DNA of 32,583 nt from a bacterium (GTDB lineage Bacteria; Bacillota; Clostridia; Oscillospirales; Oscillospiraceae), in the NCBI GenBank assembly GCA_004562395.1, contig SFQY01000015.1, positions 1 to 32,583 of the forward strand, written 5' to 3'. Positions 1 to 7,572 of this stretch are shown piece by piece. How positions within the stretch are numbered: position 1 is the stretch's first letter; each line of letters starts with the position of its first letter. Under the pieces are notes generated by a model. That model was not told the origin of the DNA. It made no database searches and worked only from the letters and a program-made list of their open reading frames with translations. Both the position numbers and the translations under genes were made by a program.

Positions 1-633
1 CATGGAGAACATACCCTTCTTCATCTCGCCGCCGTACCAGGTGTTCAGGATGACCTGCTCACGGGAGGTGATGTTGAAGGCCACGCAGGTGCTGGAGTTC
101 AGGCCCAGCTCCTTGTAGTTCTCAACCTGAGCCTTGGAGGCGTTGTAGACCACGAAGTCAGGCTCGAAGGAAGCCAGCTCCTCCTCAGAGGGAACGATGA
201 ACATGTTCTTGATGAAGTGAGCCTGCCATGCCACCTCCACGATGAAACGGACGTTCATGCGGGTGTCGGCGTTGGCGCCGCAGAAGGCGTCCACCACGTA
301 CAGCTTCTTGCCGGACAGCTCCTTCACGGCCAGGTCCTTCACGGTGGCCCAGACATCCTCACTCATGGGATGGTTGTCGTTCTTGAACTCGTCGGAGGTC
401 CACCACACGGTGTCCTTGGAGTTGGCATCCATGACGATGTACTTGTCTTTGGGGGAGCGGCCGGTGTAAACGCCGGTCATAACATTGACGGCGCCCAGTT
501 CGCTGACCTGGCCCTTTTCGTAGCCTTCCAGAGTCGGATCCATTTCCGCAACGAACAGATCCTCATAGGAGGGGTTGTGGATGATCTCAGTGGTACCGGT
601 GATACCATACTTGCTCAGATCGATCTGTGCCAT
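1..633 (-). CDS. pckA: Phosphoenolpyruvate carboxykinase (ATP), N-terminal part
   Basis: This is the first 211 codons of a gene that runs off the left edge of the window. ATP-type PEP carboxykinase interconverts oxaloacetate plus ATP with PEP, CO2 and ADP in the cytosol. The translation begins MAQIDLSKYG and contains the family's early TGRSPKDKYIV segment (about residues 58-68), followed by a segment matching the N-terminal substrate-binding domain (for example VDAFCGANADTRMNVRFIVE-like sequence). The start ATG (633-631) follows an AAAGAGG site. A sigma-A type promoter lies at 718-746. It is divergent from the oxaloacetate decarboxylase operon, so two oxaloacetate-handling enzymes are back to back. 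In gut anaerobes this enzyme often runs toward oxaloacetate; that direction is inference here. Identification is firm; the nucleotide-binding and C-terminal half is not visible. Confidence 0.95.
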   Translation of the reverse strand, partial: MAQIDLSKYGITGTTEIIHNPSYEDLFVAEMDPTLEGYEKGQVSELGAVNVMTGVYTGRSPKDKYIVMDANSKDTVWWTSDEFKNDNHPMSEDVWATVKDLAVKELSGKKLYVVDAFCGANADTRMNVRFIVEVAWQAHFIKNMFIVPSEEELASFEPDFVVYNASKAQVENYKELGLNSSTCVAFNITSREQVILNTWYGGEMKKGMFSM

Positions 634-717
634 AATATATAACCTCTTTCATTTAAAGTAATACCGCGCCGAACCGGAAAATCCTTTTCAACACGGTATC
701 CCATATTCTGCGATTCT

Positions 718-746
718 ATCTTACACTATCGATATAAAAAAATCAA
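718..746 (-). promoter_or_regulatory. sigma-A type promoter of pckA
   Basis: On the minus strand TTGATT (741-746) and TAAGAT (718-723) are separated by exactly 17 bases, about 85 bases upstream of the pckA start. The region is AT-rich. The leader contains an ATACCG/CGGTAT inverted pair. No CRE-like catabolite repression site was recognised. Confidence 0.6.
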
Positions 747-801
747 TAAGAAAATCGTAAATTTTTTTCGGCAGGGGCATTTCCGGATGCTCCCGGCAGA
801 T

Positions 802-841
802 TGCACAGAAGGCTTTTTTTCGCTCTGTGCAGTTTTACTAA
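802..841. other. Inverted repeat between the two divergent promoters
   Basis: TGCACAGA (802-809) and TCTGTGCA (834-841) form a perfect 8-bp inverted repeat around a T-rich loop, between the pckA and decarboxylase promoters. It could be an operator for a shared regulator or a transcript hairpin. The remainder of 634-1121 holds the two promoters and the decarboxylase leader. Confidence 0.35.
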
Positions 842-905
842 GGATCAATGGTAAAGAAATAGGAAAGGTTACGATATTTTTGTACCGAAAATAGGAAAAA
901 ATCTA

Positions 906-934
906 TTTACAATTAAATCCCGATATGGTAAGAT
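906..934 (+). promoter_or_regulatory. sigma-A type promoter of the decarboxylase operon
   Basis: TTTACA (906-911) and TAAGAT (929-934) are 17 bases apart on the plus strand. The start of the alpha gene is about 190 bases downstream, so the operon has a long leader. The leader contains possible stems GGGAAAA/TTTTCCC (near 960-990) and TCCGTCC/GGACGGA (1022-1028 with 1042-1048). Confidence 0.6.
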
Positions 935-1081
935 GTATGTGGTGAAGGTTGGGGCTTTGGGAAAACACCCCGAAAAACCCCGCTTTTCCCCTGTTTTCGT
1001 TTTTAACCGGCGGCCGGATTTTCCGTCCGCGGGATTAAAAAGGACGGATCAGACGCTTTCGGTTTTACCAGGAGGCTTCTG

Positions 1082-1162
1082 ATGCATCCATTTCAATTCA
1101 TTCTACGGAGGTTACTACATAATGGCTCAAAAAGTTCAGTTTGTGGAGACTGTTCTGCGTGA
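1082..1162 (+). CDS. Possible 26-codon upstream ORF overlapping the alpha-subunit start
   Basis: An ATG at 1082 is preceded by a strong AGGAGG (1070-1075) at a normal distance. The frame (begins MHPFQFILRR) runs into the decarboxylase alpha gene in a different frame and stops at 1160-1162. The alpha gene's own site, CGGAGG just before 1122, lies inside this ORF, so the two could be translationally coupled or compete. No similarity was recognised. It may simply be a chance ATG after a decayed ribosome site; confidence is low. Confidence 0.25.
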   Translation: MHPFQFILRRLLHNGSKSSVCGDCSA

Positions 1163-2448
1163 CGCGAACCAGTCTCTGATCGCCACCCGTCTGCCCTATG
1201 ACAAGTTCGAGCCCATGCTGGAGACCATCGACAAGGTTGGCTACTACGCCATCGAGTGCTGGGGCGGCGCCACCTTCGACGTCTGCCTGCGCTACCTGAA
1301 CGAGGATCCCTGGGAGCGTCTGCGCAAGATCCGCGCCAAGGCTCCCAACACCAAGCTGCAGATGCTGCTGCGGGGTCAGAACGTGCTGGGTTACTCCCAT
1401 TATCCCGATGACTTCGTCAAGCTCTTCGTCAAGAAGGCCGTTGAGAACGGTATTGACATCATCCGTATCTTCGACGCTCTGAACGACGTGAACAACCTGA
1501 AGGTCGCCATGGAGGCCACCATCAACGCCGGCGCCATCGCTTCCGGCACCATCTCCTACACCACCTCTCCCGTCCACACCCATAAGAAGTATGTGGAAAT
1601 GGTGAAGGAACTGAAGGAAATGGGCGCTTCCACCATCTGCATCAAGGATATGGCCGGCATCATGGGTCCCCAGGAAGCCTACGACCTGGTTTCCGCCATC
1701 AAGGACGCCACCCCCGATCTGCCCATCGACCTGCACACCCACTCCACCACCGGTCTTGCCTTCATGACCTACCTGAAGGCTGTGGAAGCCGGCGTGGATA
1801 TCATCGACACCGCCATCTCAGCTGGGCTATGAGGTGGACATCGACGACACCCAGACCAAGAAGATGGCCGACTACTTCAAGACCGTTCGCGACGACTTCA
1901 TCAAGGACGGCACCCTGATGCCCAAGTCCATGGCCACCGATACCCAGTGCCTGACCTACCAGATCCCCGGCGGTATGCTGAGCAACCTGCTGAGCCAGCT
2001 GAAGCAGATGAACGCTCTGGACCGTCTGGACGAGGCTCTGCTGGAGACTCCCAAGGTCCGTGCCGATATGGGCTATCCTCCCCTGGTCACCCCCACCAGC
2101 CAGATGGTCGGCGTGCAGGCCGTTACCAACGTGCTGCAGGGCGAGCGCTACAAGAAGGTCTCCAAGGAGATCAAGGCTTACTGCCGCGGCGAGTACGGCC
2201 GTACTCCCGCTCCCATCAACCCCGAGGTTCAGAAGATGATCCTGGGCGACGAGCAGCCCCTCACCGGCCGCTATGCCGATTCCCTGGAGCCCGTGGTGGA
2301 AAAGACCCGGCAGAAGCTGGGCGACCTGGCCAAGTCCGATGAGGATGTCCTGAGCTACATCGCCTTCCCCAACCTGGCAGAGAAGTTCCTGGAGGACCGC
2401 AAGGCCAAGGAGGAGAACGCGGCCACTTACACCATCGTCGAGTGCTAA
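1122..2448 (+). pseudogene. oadA: Oxaloacetate decarboxylase alpha / PycB-like carboxyltransferase, broken by internal deletion and frameshift
   Basis: The carboxyltransferase subunit transfers CO2 from oxaloacetate to biotin. The first frame (1122-1832, 236 residues) carries RDANQS (metal Asp14), the carboxylysine segment CIKDMAG (Lys175) and LHTHSTTG (metal His205 and His207). It then reads AGVDIIDTAIS and hits TGA at 1830-1832. The second frame is open from about 1819 to 2448 (QLGYEVDIDDTQ onward) and carries the conserved YQIPGGMLSNL and YPPLVTPTSQ segments. Between the frames about 20-25 residues are missing, including the conserved GTSQP loop after DTAIS, and the reading frame changes. 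The total of 1327 bases is not divisible by three, while intact relatives are about 460-470 residues. This is either a genuine null allele or an assembly or sequencing deletion; intact downstream genes favour a recent event or an artefact. Confidence 0.85.
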
Positions 2449-2460
2449 GGAGGTAACACA

Positions 2461-2823
2461 ATGATGTTAGCTTCCTCTCTGGACAGCATCGGTATCCTGG
2501 ACTCCCTGATTGTGGCGCTGCTGGGCTACTGTGTTGTCTTCTTCGGCCTGATCCTGCTGATGATCGTCATCACCATCATGGGTAAGGTCTTCATCGCCAA
2601 GGATAAAAAGGCCGCCGAAAAGGCTGCCGCCGCCAAAACCGTTGTTTCCGCCGTTCCTGTGGCAGCCGCTGAGCCCGCCGCCGTGGCTCCCGGCTCCGCC
2701 GGCAAGCTGAAGCTCTACGACGTGGAGCCCAAGACTGCCGCCATGCTCATGGCCATCGTCGCCGATAAGATGGGCAAACCCCTGAACGAGCTGCGCTTCA
2801 TTTCCATCAAGGAGGTCAAATAA
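2461..2823 (+). CDS. Oxaloacetate decarboxylase gamma-type (OadG) membrane subunit
   Basis: A 120-residue protein with one hydrophobic segment (about residues 15-43), a Lys/Ala-rich charged stretch (46-60), an Ala/Pro/Val-rich linker, and a C-terminal block of about 40 residues beginning KLKLYDVEP. This is the usual architecture of the small OadG-like subunit that anchors and assembles the alpha and beta subunits of Na+-pumping decarboxylases. It starts at the first of two Met codons, after GGAGGT with a 6-base gap, and lies 12 bases after the alpha gene and just before the biotin carrier gene. Assignment rests on position, size and topology as much as on sequence, because this subunit is poorly conserved. 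Confidence 0.8.
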   Translation: MMLASSLDSIGILDSLIVALLGYCVVFFGLILLMIVITIMGKVFIAKDKKAAEKAAAAKTVVSAVPVAAAEPAAVAPGSAGKLKLYDVEPKTAAMLMAIVADKMGKPLNELRFISIKEVK

Positions 2824-2825
2824 TC

Positions 2826-3227
2826 ATGAAATACAAAGTGACCCTGAACGACCGCACCTACGAGGTGGAGGTCGAAGCCGGCAAGGCAATGCTGCTGGAC
2901 GAGTACGCTGCCGTTGCCCCCGCCGCCCCCGCTCCCGCTGCTGCCCCGGCTCCTGCCGCCGCTCCGGCCCCCGCTGCCGCTCCCGCCCCTGCCGCCGCTG
3001 CCGCCCCCGTGGCCGGTGAGGCTGTCACCGCTCCCATGCCCGGCAACATCCTGAAGGTCAACGTCACTGCCGGTCAGGCCGTGAAGGAAGGCGAGCTGCT
3101 TCTGGTTCTGGAAGCCATGAAGATGGAAAACGAGATCTTTGCCCCCAGAGCCGGTACCGTCGCTCAGGTCCTGGTCTCCAAGGGTTCCACGGTCGACACC
3201 GGCGCTACTCTGGTCGTCCTCAGCTAA
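2826..3227 (+). CDS. Biotin carboxyl carrier protein of the decarboxylase
   Basis: A 133-residue biotinyl carrier that shuttles CO2 between the carboxyltransferase (alpha) and the membrane beta subunit. It has an N-terminal beta-rich segment of about 26 residues, then a strongly repetitive Ala/Pro hinge (about 31-62), then the biotinyl domain with EAMKMEN; Lys99 is the predicted biotinylation site. A separate carrier gene, instead of a domain fused to the alpha subunit, is the usual arrangement in methylmalonyl-CoA and some oxaloacetate decarboxylases. It begins two bases after the gamma gene stop, so translation is probably coupled. The hinge is encoded by near-repetitive GC-rich codons, a plausible site for length variation. 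Confidence 0.93.
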   Translation: MKYKVTLNDRTYEVEVEAGKAMLLDEYAAVAPAAPAPAAAPAPAAAPAPAAAPAPAAAAAPVAGEAVTAPMPGNILKVNVTAGQAVKEGELLLVLEAMKMENEIFAPRAGTVAQVLVSKGSTVDTGATLVVLS

Positions 3228-3239
3228 GGAGGATAAACC

Positions 3240-4451
3240 ATGATCAATGTTGGTGAAATTCTGTTAAACCTGTGGGAAGGCTCCGGCTTCAACGCCATCT
3301 TTGCCGGCTTCACCTCCGGCGGCTGGCAGAACCTGGTGATGATCATCATCGCCTGCGTGCTTCTGTATCTGGGCATTGTCAAGAAGTTTGAGCCTCTGCT
3401 GCTGGTGGGCATCGCCTTCGGCTGCCTGCTGAGCAACCTGCCCCTGGGTGGTCTGTACCACCAGGAGCTGTGGACCGCGTTCATGGATGAGACCAGCGAG
3501 TTCTACCACAGCTATGGTCAGGTCATGCGGGAGGGCGGTCTGCTGGATATCTTCTATATCGGCGTCAAGACCAGCTTGTATCCCTGCCTGATCTTCATGG
3601 GTGTGGGCGCCATGACGGACTTCGGCCCCCTGCTGTCCAATCCCAAGTCCCTGCTGCTGGGCGCTGCCGCTCAGCTGGGCGTGTTCGTAGCCTTCTTTGG
3701 TGCTGTCTGCATGGGCTTCAGCGGCTCCGAGGCTGCCTCTATCGGCATCATCGGCGGCGCCGACGGCCCCACCGCCATTTTCCTGACCTCCCGTCTGGCT
3801 CCCCATCTGCTGGGTGCCATTGCCGTGGCTGCCTATTCCTACATGGCCCTGATTCCTCTGATTCAGCCCCCCATCATGAATCTGCTGACCAACCCCGAGG
3901 ACCGGAAGATCAAGATGGTCCAGACCCGCGTGGTCTCCAAGACCGAGAAGATCATCTTCCCCATCGTGGTCGTCATCTTCGTGGCCCTGCTGCTGCCTGA
4001 CACCGCTCCTCTGATTGGCTGCCTGATGCTGGGCAACCTGTTCAAAGAGACCGGCGTCACCGACCGGCTCAGCGACACCGTGCAGAACGCCCTGATGAAC
4101 ATCGTCACCATCCTGCTGTCCACCGCTGTGGGCGCCACCATGGTTGGCTCCACCTTTCTCACCGCCAATACCCTGAAGATCGTGGTGCTGGGCGTCGTGG
4201 CCTTCGGCATCTCCACCGCCGGCGGCCTGCTGGGCGGCAACGTCATGTGCAAGCTCACCGGTAAGAAGGTCAACCCCCTGATCGGCTCCGCCGGTGTCTC
4301 CGCCGTTCCCATGGCGGCCCGTGTTGCCAATGTTCAGGGCCAGAAGGCCAACCCCTCCAACTTCCTGCTGATGCACGCCATGGGCCCCAACGTGGCCGGC
4401 GTTATCGGCTCCGCCATCGCCGCTGGCTTCCTGCTGAGCGTCTTCGGCTAA
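3240..4451 (+). CDS. oadB: Na+-translocating decarboxylase beta subunit
   Basis: A 403-residue polytopic membrane protein that couples decarboxylation of carboxybiotin to Na+ export. Many hydrophobic segments are visible. The family hallmark GGADGPTAIFLTSR is at about residues 172-185, with Asp175 corresponding to the membrane-embedded ion-binding aspartate. Other recognisable blocks are YLGIVKKFEPLLL and the SNP/GAAAQLGVFVAF region. Length is typical. Start is supported by AGGAGG about 8 bases upstream. It is the last gene of the operon and is followed by a strong terminator. The sequence does not distinguish oxaloacetate from methylmalonyl-CoA specificity; the PycB-type alpha gene and adjacent pckA favour oxaloacetate. 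Confidence 0.93.
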   Translation: MINVGEILLNLWEGSGFNAIFAGFTSGGWQNLVMIIIACVLLYLGIVKKFEPLLLVGIAFGCLLSNLPLGGLYHQELWTAFMDETSEFYHSYGQVMREGGLLDIFYIGVKTSLYPCLIFMGVGAMTDFGPLLSNPKSLLLGAAAQLGVFVAFFGAVCMGFSGSEAASIGIIGGADGPTAIFLTSRLAPHLLGAIAVAAYSYMALIPLIQPPIMNLLTNPEDRKIKMVQTRVVSKTEKIIFPIVVVIFVALLLPDTAPLIGCLMLGNLFKETGVTDRLSDTVQNALMNIVTILLSTAVGATMVGSTFLTANTLKIVVLGVVAFGISTAGGLLGGNVMCKLTGKKVNPLIGSAGVSAVPMAARVANVQGQKANPSNFLLMHAMGPNVAGVIGSAIAAGFLLSVFG

Positions 4452-4468
4452 GCTTTCCCAATCAAAAA

Positions 4469-4499
4469 ATCCGCTCTCCAATGGAGGGCGGATTTTTTT
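4469..4499 (+). terminator. Rho-independent terminator of the decarboxylase operon
   Basis: An 11-bp stem (4469-4479 with 4483-4493, one G-T pair) around an AAT loop is followed by a run of seven T, with a matching A run on the left. It starts 17 bases after the oadB stop. Confidence 0.9.
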
Positions 4500-4536
4500 G
4501 ATCCAAGGTTTTTTATCGTTCCTATCGGTTTTCACA

Positions 4537-4797
4537 GCTGATCGGTAAATTGGAATTTGTGGGGGTGTTCCGTAGGGCTTATGTCATGACCCCGCCGACC
4601 AGGTTCCGGTTTTTGACCAGGGAGCATTCTTCGGAATCGCCAGAAAAAAGTTACGTTTTGGCGGGGGCGAGCCATAAGCCCTACGGTATGAACGAGCCAT
4701 TTTCCGTTCAACCAACCGATCGGAAGCTCGCAGCGGGTCGGCGGGGTCATGACATAAGCCCTACGCCCCGTCAAACACCAATTTATCTGACAAAAGA
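4537..4797. mobile_element. MITE-like dispersed repeat, copy A
   Basis: A roughly 260-bp non-coding segment built from inverted repeats. A perfect 30-bp arm at 4571-4600 (begins CGTAGGGCTTATGTCATGAC) is the reverse complement of 4736-4765. Outside these, TAAATTGG-AA-TTTG (left, from 4547) matches the reverse complement of the right edge ending around 4785, with two differences. An extra partial arm CATAAGCCCTACG is at 4673-4685. There is no room for a transposase. It lies between convergent oadB and the epimerase gene, and its right edge supplies the epimerase stop codon. It shares its arm with copies C and D and its outer end with copy B. Confidence 0.7.
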
Positions 4798-5661
4798 GGT
4801 ACTCAGGGTGCAGCTCCAGGCTTCGCCGGGGGCCAATATGGCGGCGGCGGGCTTTTCCTCCCACTTGGTGGAGCCGTTCTCCGGGCTGGGGAGGCTGTGC
4901 CAGGGCTCAATGCAGACAAACCGGGGCTGACCCGGTTTGCTCCAGATCAGGGTGTAGGGGAACTCGGAAATGTCGCACACCACAGCCCGGCCGGTATCCT
5001 TCTCGTACAGCCCCAGGGTGGAGGAACGCAGATTCACCATGCAGTGGCTGTCGTTGGCGAACAGCTTCTCGTCAATGGGAATGGCGGTGATATTGCTGGG
5101 CAGATAATACAGGTCTCCGTGCATCAGGCCATTGGGAAGGTTGTTGATACAGATGGGGGACTCCATATCGGAAAACCGCAGCTCGTAGTCCGTAAAGACA
5201 TGCTTGTCGTCAAAGGGGATGGTGAAGGCAGGGTGATAACCGATGCCGAAGGGCAGCTTTTCGCTGTCCAGGTTCTCCACCGTCAGCGTATGGTGGAGGG
5301 TATCGTTTTCCAGAGTGAAGGTGGACACCAGCCGGAATTCATAGGGGAATTTCTCCAGCGTCTCCGGACCGGAACACAGCTCCAGGACAATGGTGTCGCC
5401 GGTCTGATCCACAAAATCATGCTCCATAAACCTGGCGAAGCCGTGCTGGGCGGATTCATACCGTCCGCCCTTGGCCTCGATGATCCCGTCCACCACCTTG
5501 CCGGCGTGGGGGAACAGAATGGGCGCGTGGTAGCCCCAGACGGATTTGTCCGCCTGCCAGATATGCTCCACGGCGTCACACTTGCGGATAACGCTTTTGA
5601 CCTGAGCGCCCCAGGTAGTGACCGTAACCTTCAGGTACTCATTCTCGATGGTGTATTCCAT
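4783..5661 (-). CDS. Aldose 1-epimerase (galactose mutarotase) family protein, LacX-like
   Basis: A 292-residue cytosolic protein of the galactose mutarotase-like beta-sandwich fold, expected to interconvert sugar anomers. It has QHGFARF (about 72-78), the GYHPAF segment with a conserved His143, and IEPWHSLP near residue 252, where the family's glutamate base lies. Overall layout matches the LacX/YphB branch rather than classical GalM; the true sugar substrate is unknown. Start is supported by GGAGG just upstream. The last codons and TAA stop lie inside the right end of dispersed repeat A. It is downstream of uppP on the same strand with a gap of 94 bases; whether they are co-transcribed is uncertain. 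Confidence 0.85.
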   Translation of the reverse strand: MEYTIENEYLKVTVTTWGAQVKSVIRKCDAVEHIWQADKSVWGYHAPILFPHAGKVVDGIIEAKGGRYESAQHGFARFMEHDFVDQTGDTIVLELCSGPETLEKFPYEFRLVSTFTLENDTLHHTLTVENLDSEKLPFGIGYHPAFTIPFDDKHVFTDYELRFSDMESPICINNLPNGLMHGDLYYLPSNITAIPIDEKLFANDSHCMVNLRSSTLGLYEKDTGRAVVCDISEFPYTLIWSKPGQPRFVCIEPWHSLPSPENGSTKWEEKPAAAILAPGEAWSCTLSTSFVR

Positions 5662-5755
5662 AATTGCCTCCCTGTTGTGATATTTTCAGACAGCCCCGCT
5701 GTCTTTATTTATGAGAAGATAAACGACCATGTTTTTCCTGCCGCGAAGTTTCTCG

Positions 5756-6583
5756 TTATTTCACGAGGGCAAAGTACAGCAGCACCACAGCGCCCAGAAT
5801 GATGCGGTAGACACCGAAGGCGGAGAAGGAATGCTTTCTGACATATTCCATCAGGGCCTTGATCACAACCAGGCTCACCAGGAAGGACACCAGGCAGCCA
5901 ACCACCAGCACCCCAAGCTCCGTTGCCGTAGCGCTGACGCCGCTGATCAGGAACTTCAGCATCTTGATGGCAGAGGCACCCAGCATGGTGGGAATGGCCA
6001 TGAAGAAGGAAAACTCCGCGCCGGCGCTGCGGCCCACGCCCAGCAGGATCGCGCCCAGGATGGTACTGCCGGACCGGGAGGTTCCGGGGATCAGGCTCAG
6101 ACACTGAAACAGGCCAATGCCCAGGGCGGTCCGGTAATCGATCTTATGTACATCCCGGATCCGGGGCTTTCTTCCCGCGTTCATCCGCTCCACCAGAATG
6201 AAGGCCACGCCGTAGACGATCAGAGCGGCGGCCACCACGGCGGCGTTGTGCAGGTGGGCATCCATCCAATCGTCCAGCAGCACCCCCACCACGCCGGAGG
6301 GGATGATGGAGACCACTACCTTGGCCCAGAGCTGCCAGGTATGCTTCTTTGCCTCAGGACTCTTTCCCGCGGCGAAGGGGTTGAGCTTGTAGAAAAACAG
6401 CACCACCACCGCCAGGATGGCTCCCAGCTGAATGACCACGTCGAACATGCTCCGGAAGGCATCCGACACATTCAGGGTGAGAAATTCATTGAGCAGGATC
6501 AGATGTCCCGTGGAGGAAATGGGCAGCCACTCGGTGACGCCCTCCACAATGCCGAAGAGAACAGCTTTCAGCAATTCAATCAT
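5756..6583 (-). CDS. uppP: Undecaprenyl-diphosphatase UppP (BacA type)
   Basis: A 275-residue polytopic membrane enzyme that dephosphorylates undecaprenyl diphosphate to recycle the lipid carrier for peptidoglycan and wall polymers; it is also linked to bacitracin tolerance. The N-terminal EGVTEWLPISSTGHL (Glu14 and Glu18 of the E-x3-E motif) and the second signature PGTSRSGSTI (about 165-175) are both present, and length is typical. The start follows AAAGGAGT. Its promoter (6641-6669) is divergent from the response regulator gene, so an envelope-stress connection to the two-component system is possible but not shown. Confidence 0.97.
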   Translation of the reverse strand: MIELLKAVLFGIVEGVTEWLPISSTGHLILLNEFLTLNVSDAFRSMFDVVIQLGAILAVVVLFFYKLNPFAAGKSPEAKKHTWQLWAKVVVSIIPSGVVGVLLDDWMDAHLHNAAVVAAALIVYGVAFILVERMNAGRKPRIRDVHKIDYRTALGIGLFQCLSLIPGTSRSGSTILGAILLGVGRSAGAEFSFFMAIPTMLGASAIKMLKFLISGVSATATELGVLVVGCLVSFLVSLVVIKALMEYVRKHSFSAFGVYRIILGAVVLLYFALVK

Positions 6584-6640
6584 AAATAACTCCTTTTTCC
6601 GGAAGAACAGGCATCGCCCATACTCCCCATTCTATGGATT

Positions 6641-6669
6641 ATCATACTCCATATGGCCCAAATATGCAA
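6641..6669 (-). promoter_or_regulatory. sigma-A type promoter of uppP
   Basis: On the minus strand TTGCAT (6664-6669) and TATGAT (6641-6646) are separated by 17 bases, about 58 bases upstream of the uppP start. Confidence 0.55.
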
Positions 6670-6777
6670 GAGGTTTCCCGGGAGGCCATCAAAAGACACG
6701 GATTCCGGAAACGAACGATTCGCGCGATACCCCTGCGCGATGTACATCTGCAAACGATCCTTCCTCATATTCCGCCG

Positions 6778-6841
6778 TTCACAAATTGGGTCGCAACTCT
6801 TTACAAATTGTTCATCTCCCTTATGGATTTTGCGCTATAAT
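6778..6841 (+). promoter_or_regulatory. Promoter with Pho-box-like direct repeats upstream of the two-component genes
   Basis: A perfect -10 TATAAT is at 6836-6841, but the -35 position (6813-6818) is poor, as expected of an activator-dependent promoter. Upstream are TTCACA (6778-6783), TTTACA (6800-6805) and a degenerate TTCATC (6811-6816), which fall on an 11-base period. The two good repeats extend identically as ACAAATTG. This resembles the TTNACA arrays bound by PhoP-type regulators in Firmicutes, so autoregulation is inferred. Confidence 0.5.
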
Positions 6842-6883
6842 AGTGAAAAAGGAAAAGAAAATGAAGACAGGAGGATTTTCAAC

Positions 6884-7570
6884 ATGGCTGTATCTGTTTT
6901 GATCGTGGAGGATGACCGCAACATTGCCGAGCTGCTGCAGATGTACCTGGAAAAGGAGGGCTATGCCGTTACCGTGGCTGGGGACGGCGGTCAGGGTCTG
7001 GCCAAATTCCGGGCCATCAAGCCCGATCTGGTACTGCTGGATGTGATGATGCCTGTGATGGACGGCTGGAGCGTCTGCAAGGCCATTCGGGCCGAGTCCC
7101 AGACTCCCGTGATCATGCTCACCGCCAAGGGTGAGACCGACGACAAGGTGGCCGGACTCAAATCCGGAGCCGATGACTATATCACCAAGCCCTTCGAAAT
7201 GAAGGAGGTCCTTGCCCGGATCGAGGCGGTGCTGCGCCGCTCCTCCGGGGTCACCGCCGAAAAGAAGGCCCGCCGGCTGGTTTTTGACAAGCTGGTCATT
7301 GACATGGACGCCTTTGAGCTGACGGTGGATGGGAAGAAAGTGGACACTCCCCCCAAGGAAATGGAGCTTCTTTACTACCTGGCTTCCTCTCCCAACCGGG
7401 TCTACACCCGTAACCAGCTTCTGGACGAGGTCTGGGGCTTCGACTATTTCGGCGACTCCCGCACCGTGGATGTTCACGTCAAGCGTCTGCGGGAAAAGCT
7501 GGAGGGGGTCAGCGACAAGTGGAGTCTGAAAACCGTCTGGGGTGTGGGCTACAAGTTTGAGGTGCTGTAA
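6884..7570 (+). CDS. OmpR/PhoB-family response regulator
   Basis: A 228-residue transcription factor. The receiver domain (about 1-120) has the acidic pair in VEDD (10-11), phospho-acceptor Asp53 in LLDVMMP, Thr in MLTAK and Lys in DDYITKPF. The C-terminal winged helix (about 130-226) has the usual ending RTVDVHVKRLREKL ... WGVGYKF. I place the start at 6884, after AGGAGG; the frame is open further upstream but lacks a ribosome site. The sensor kinase gene begins two bases after its stop. Closest match by eye is the PhoP/PhoB type; the Pho-box-like promoter supports that but the signal is unproven. Confidence 0.93.
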   Translation: MAVSVLIVEDDRNIAELLQMYLEKEGYAVTVAGDGGQGLAKFRAIKPDLVLLDVMMPVMDGWSVCKAIRAESQTPVIMLTAKGETDDKVAGLKSGADDYITKPFEMKEVLARIEAVLRRSSGVTAEKKARRLVFDKLVIDMDAFELTVDGKKVDTPPKEMELLYYLASSPNRVYTRNQLLDEVWGFDYFGDSRTVDVHVKRLREKLEGVSDKWSLKTVWGVGYKFEVL

Positions 7571-7572
7571 GC

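Noticed and set aside
1815..1840. Programmed ribosomal frameshift in oadA
   Set aside because: No slippery heptamer is seen and about 20-25 conserved residues are absent, so a shift alone would not restore the protein.
4537..4797. CRISPR array
   Set aside because: The repeats are inverted and few, with no regular spacers and no cas genes nearby.
5680..5712. Terminator GACAGC-CCC-GCTGTC between uppP and the epimerase gene
   Set aside because: The T-rich side lies on the plus strand, where no gene ends; on the minus strand the tail is weak.
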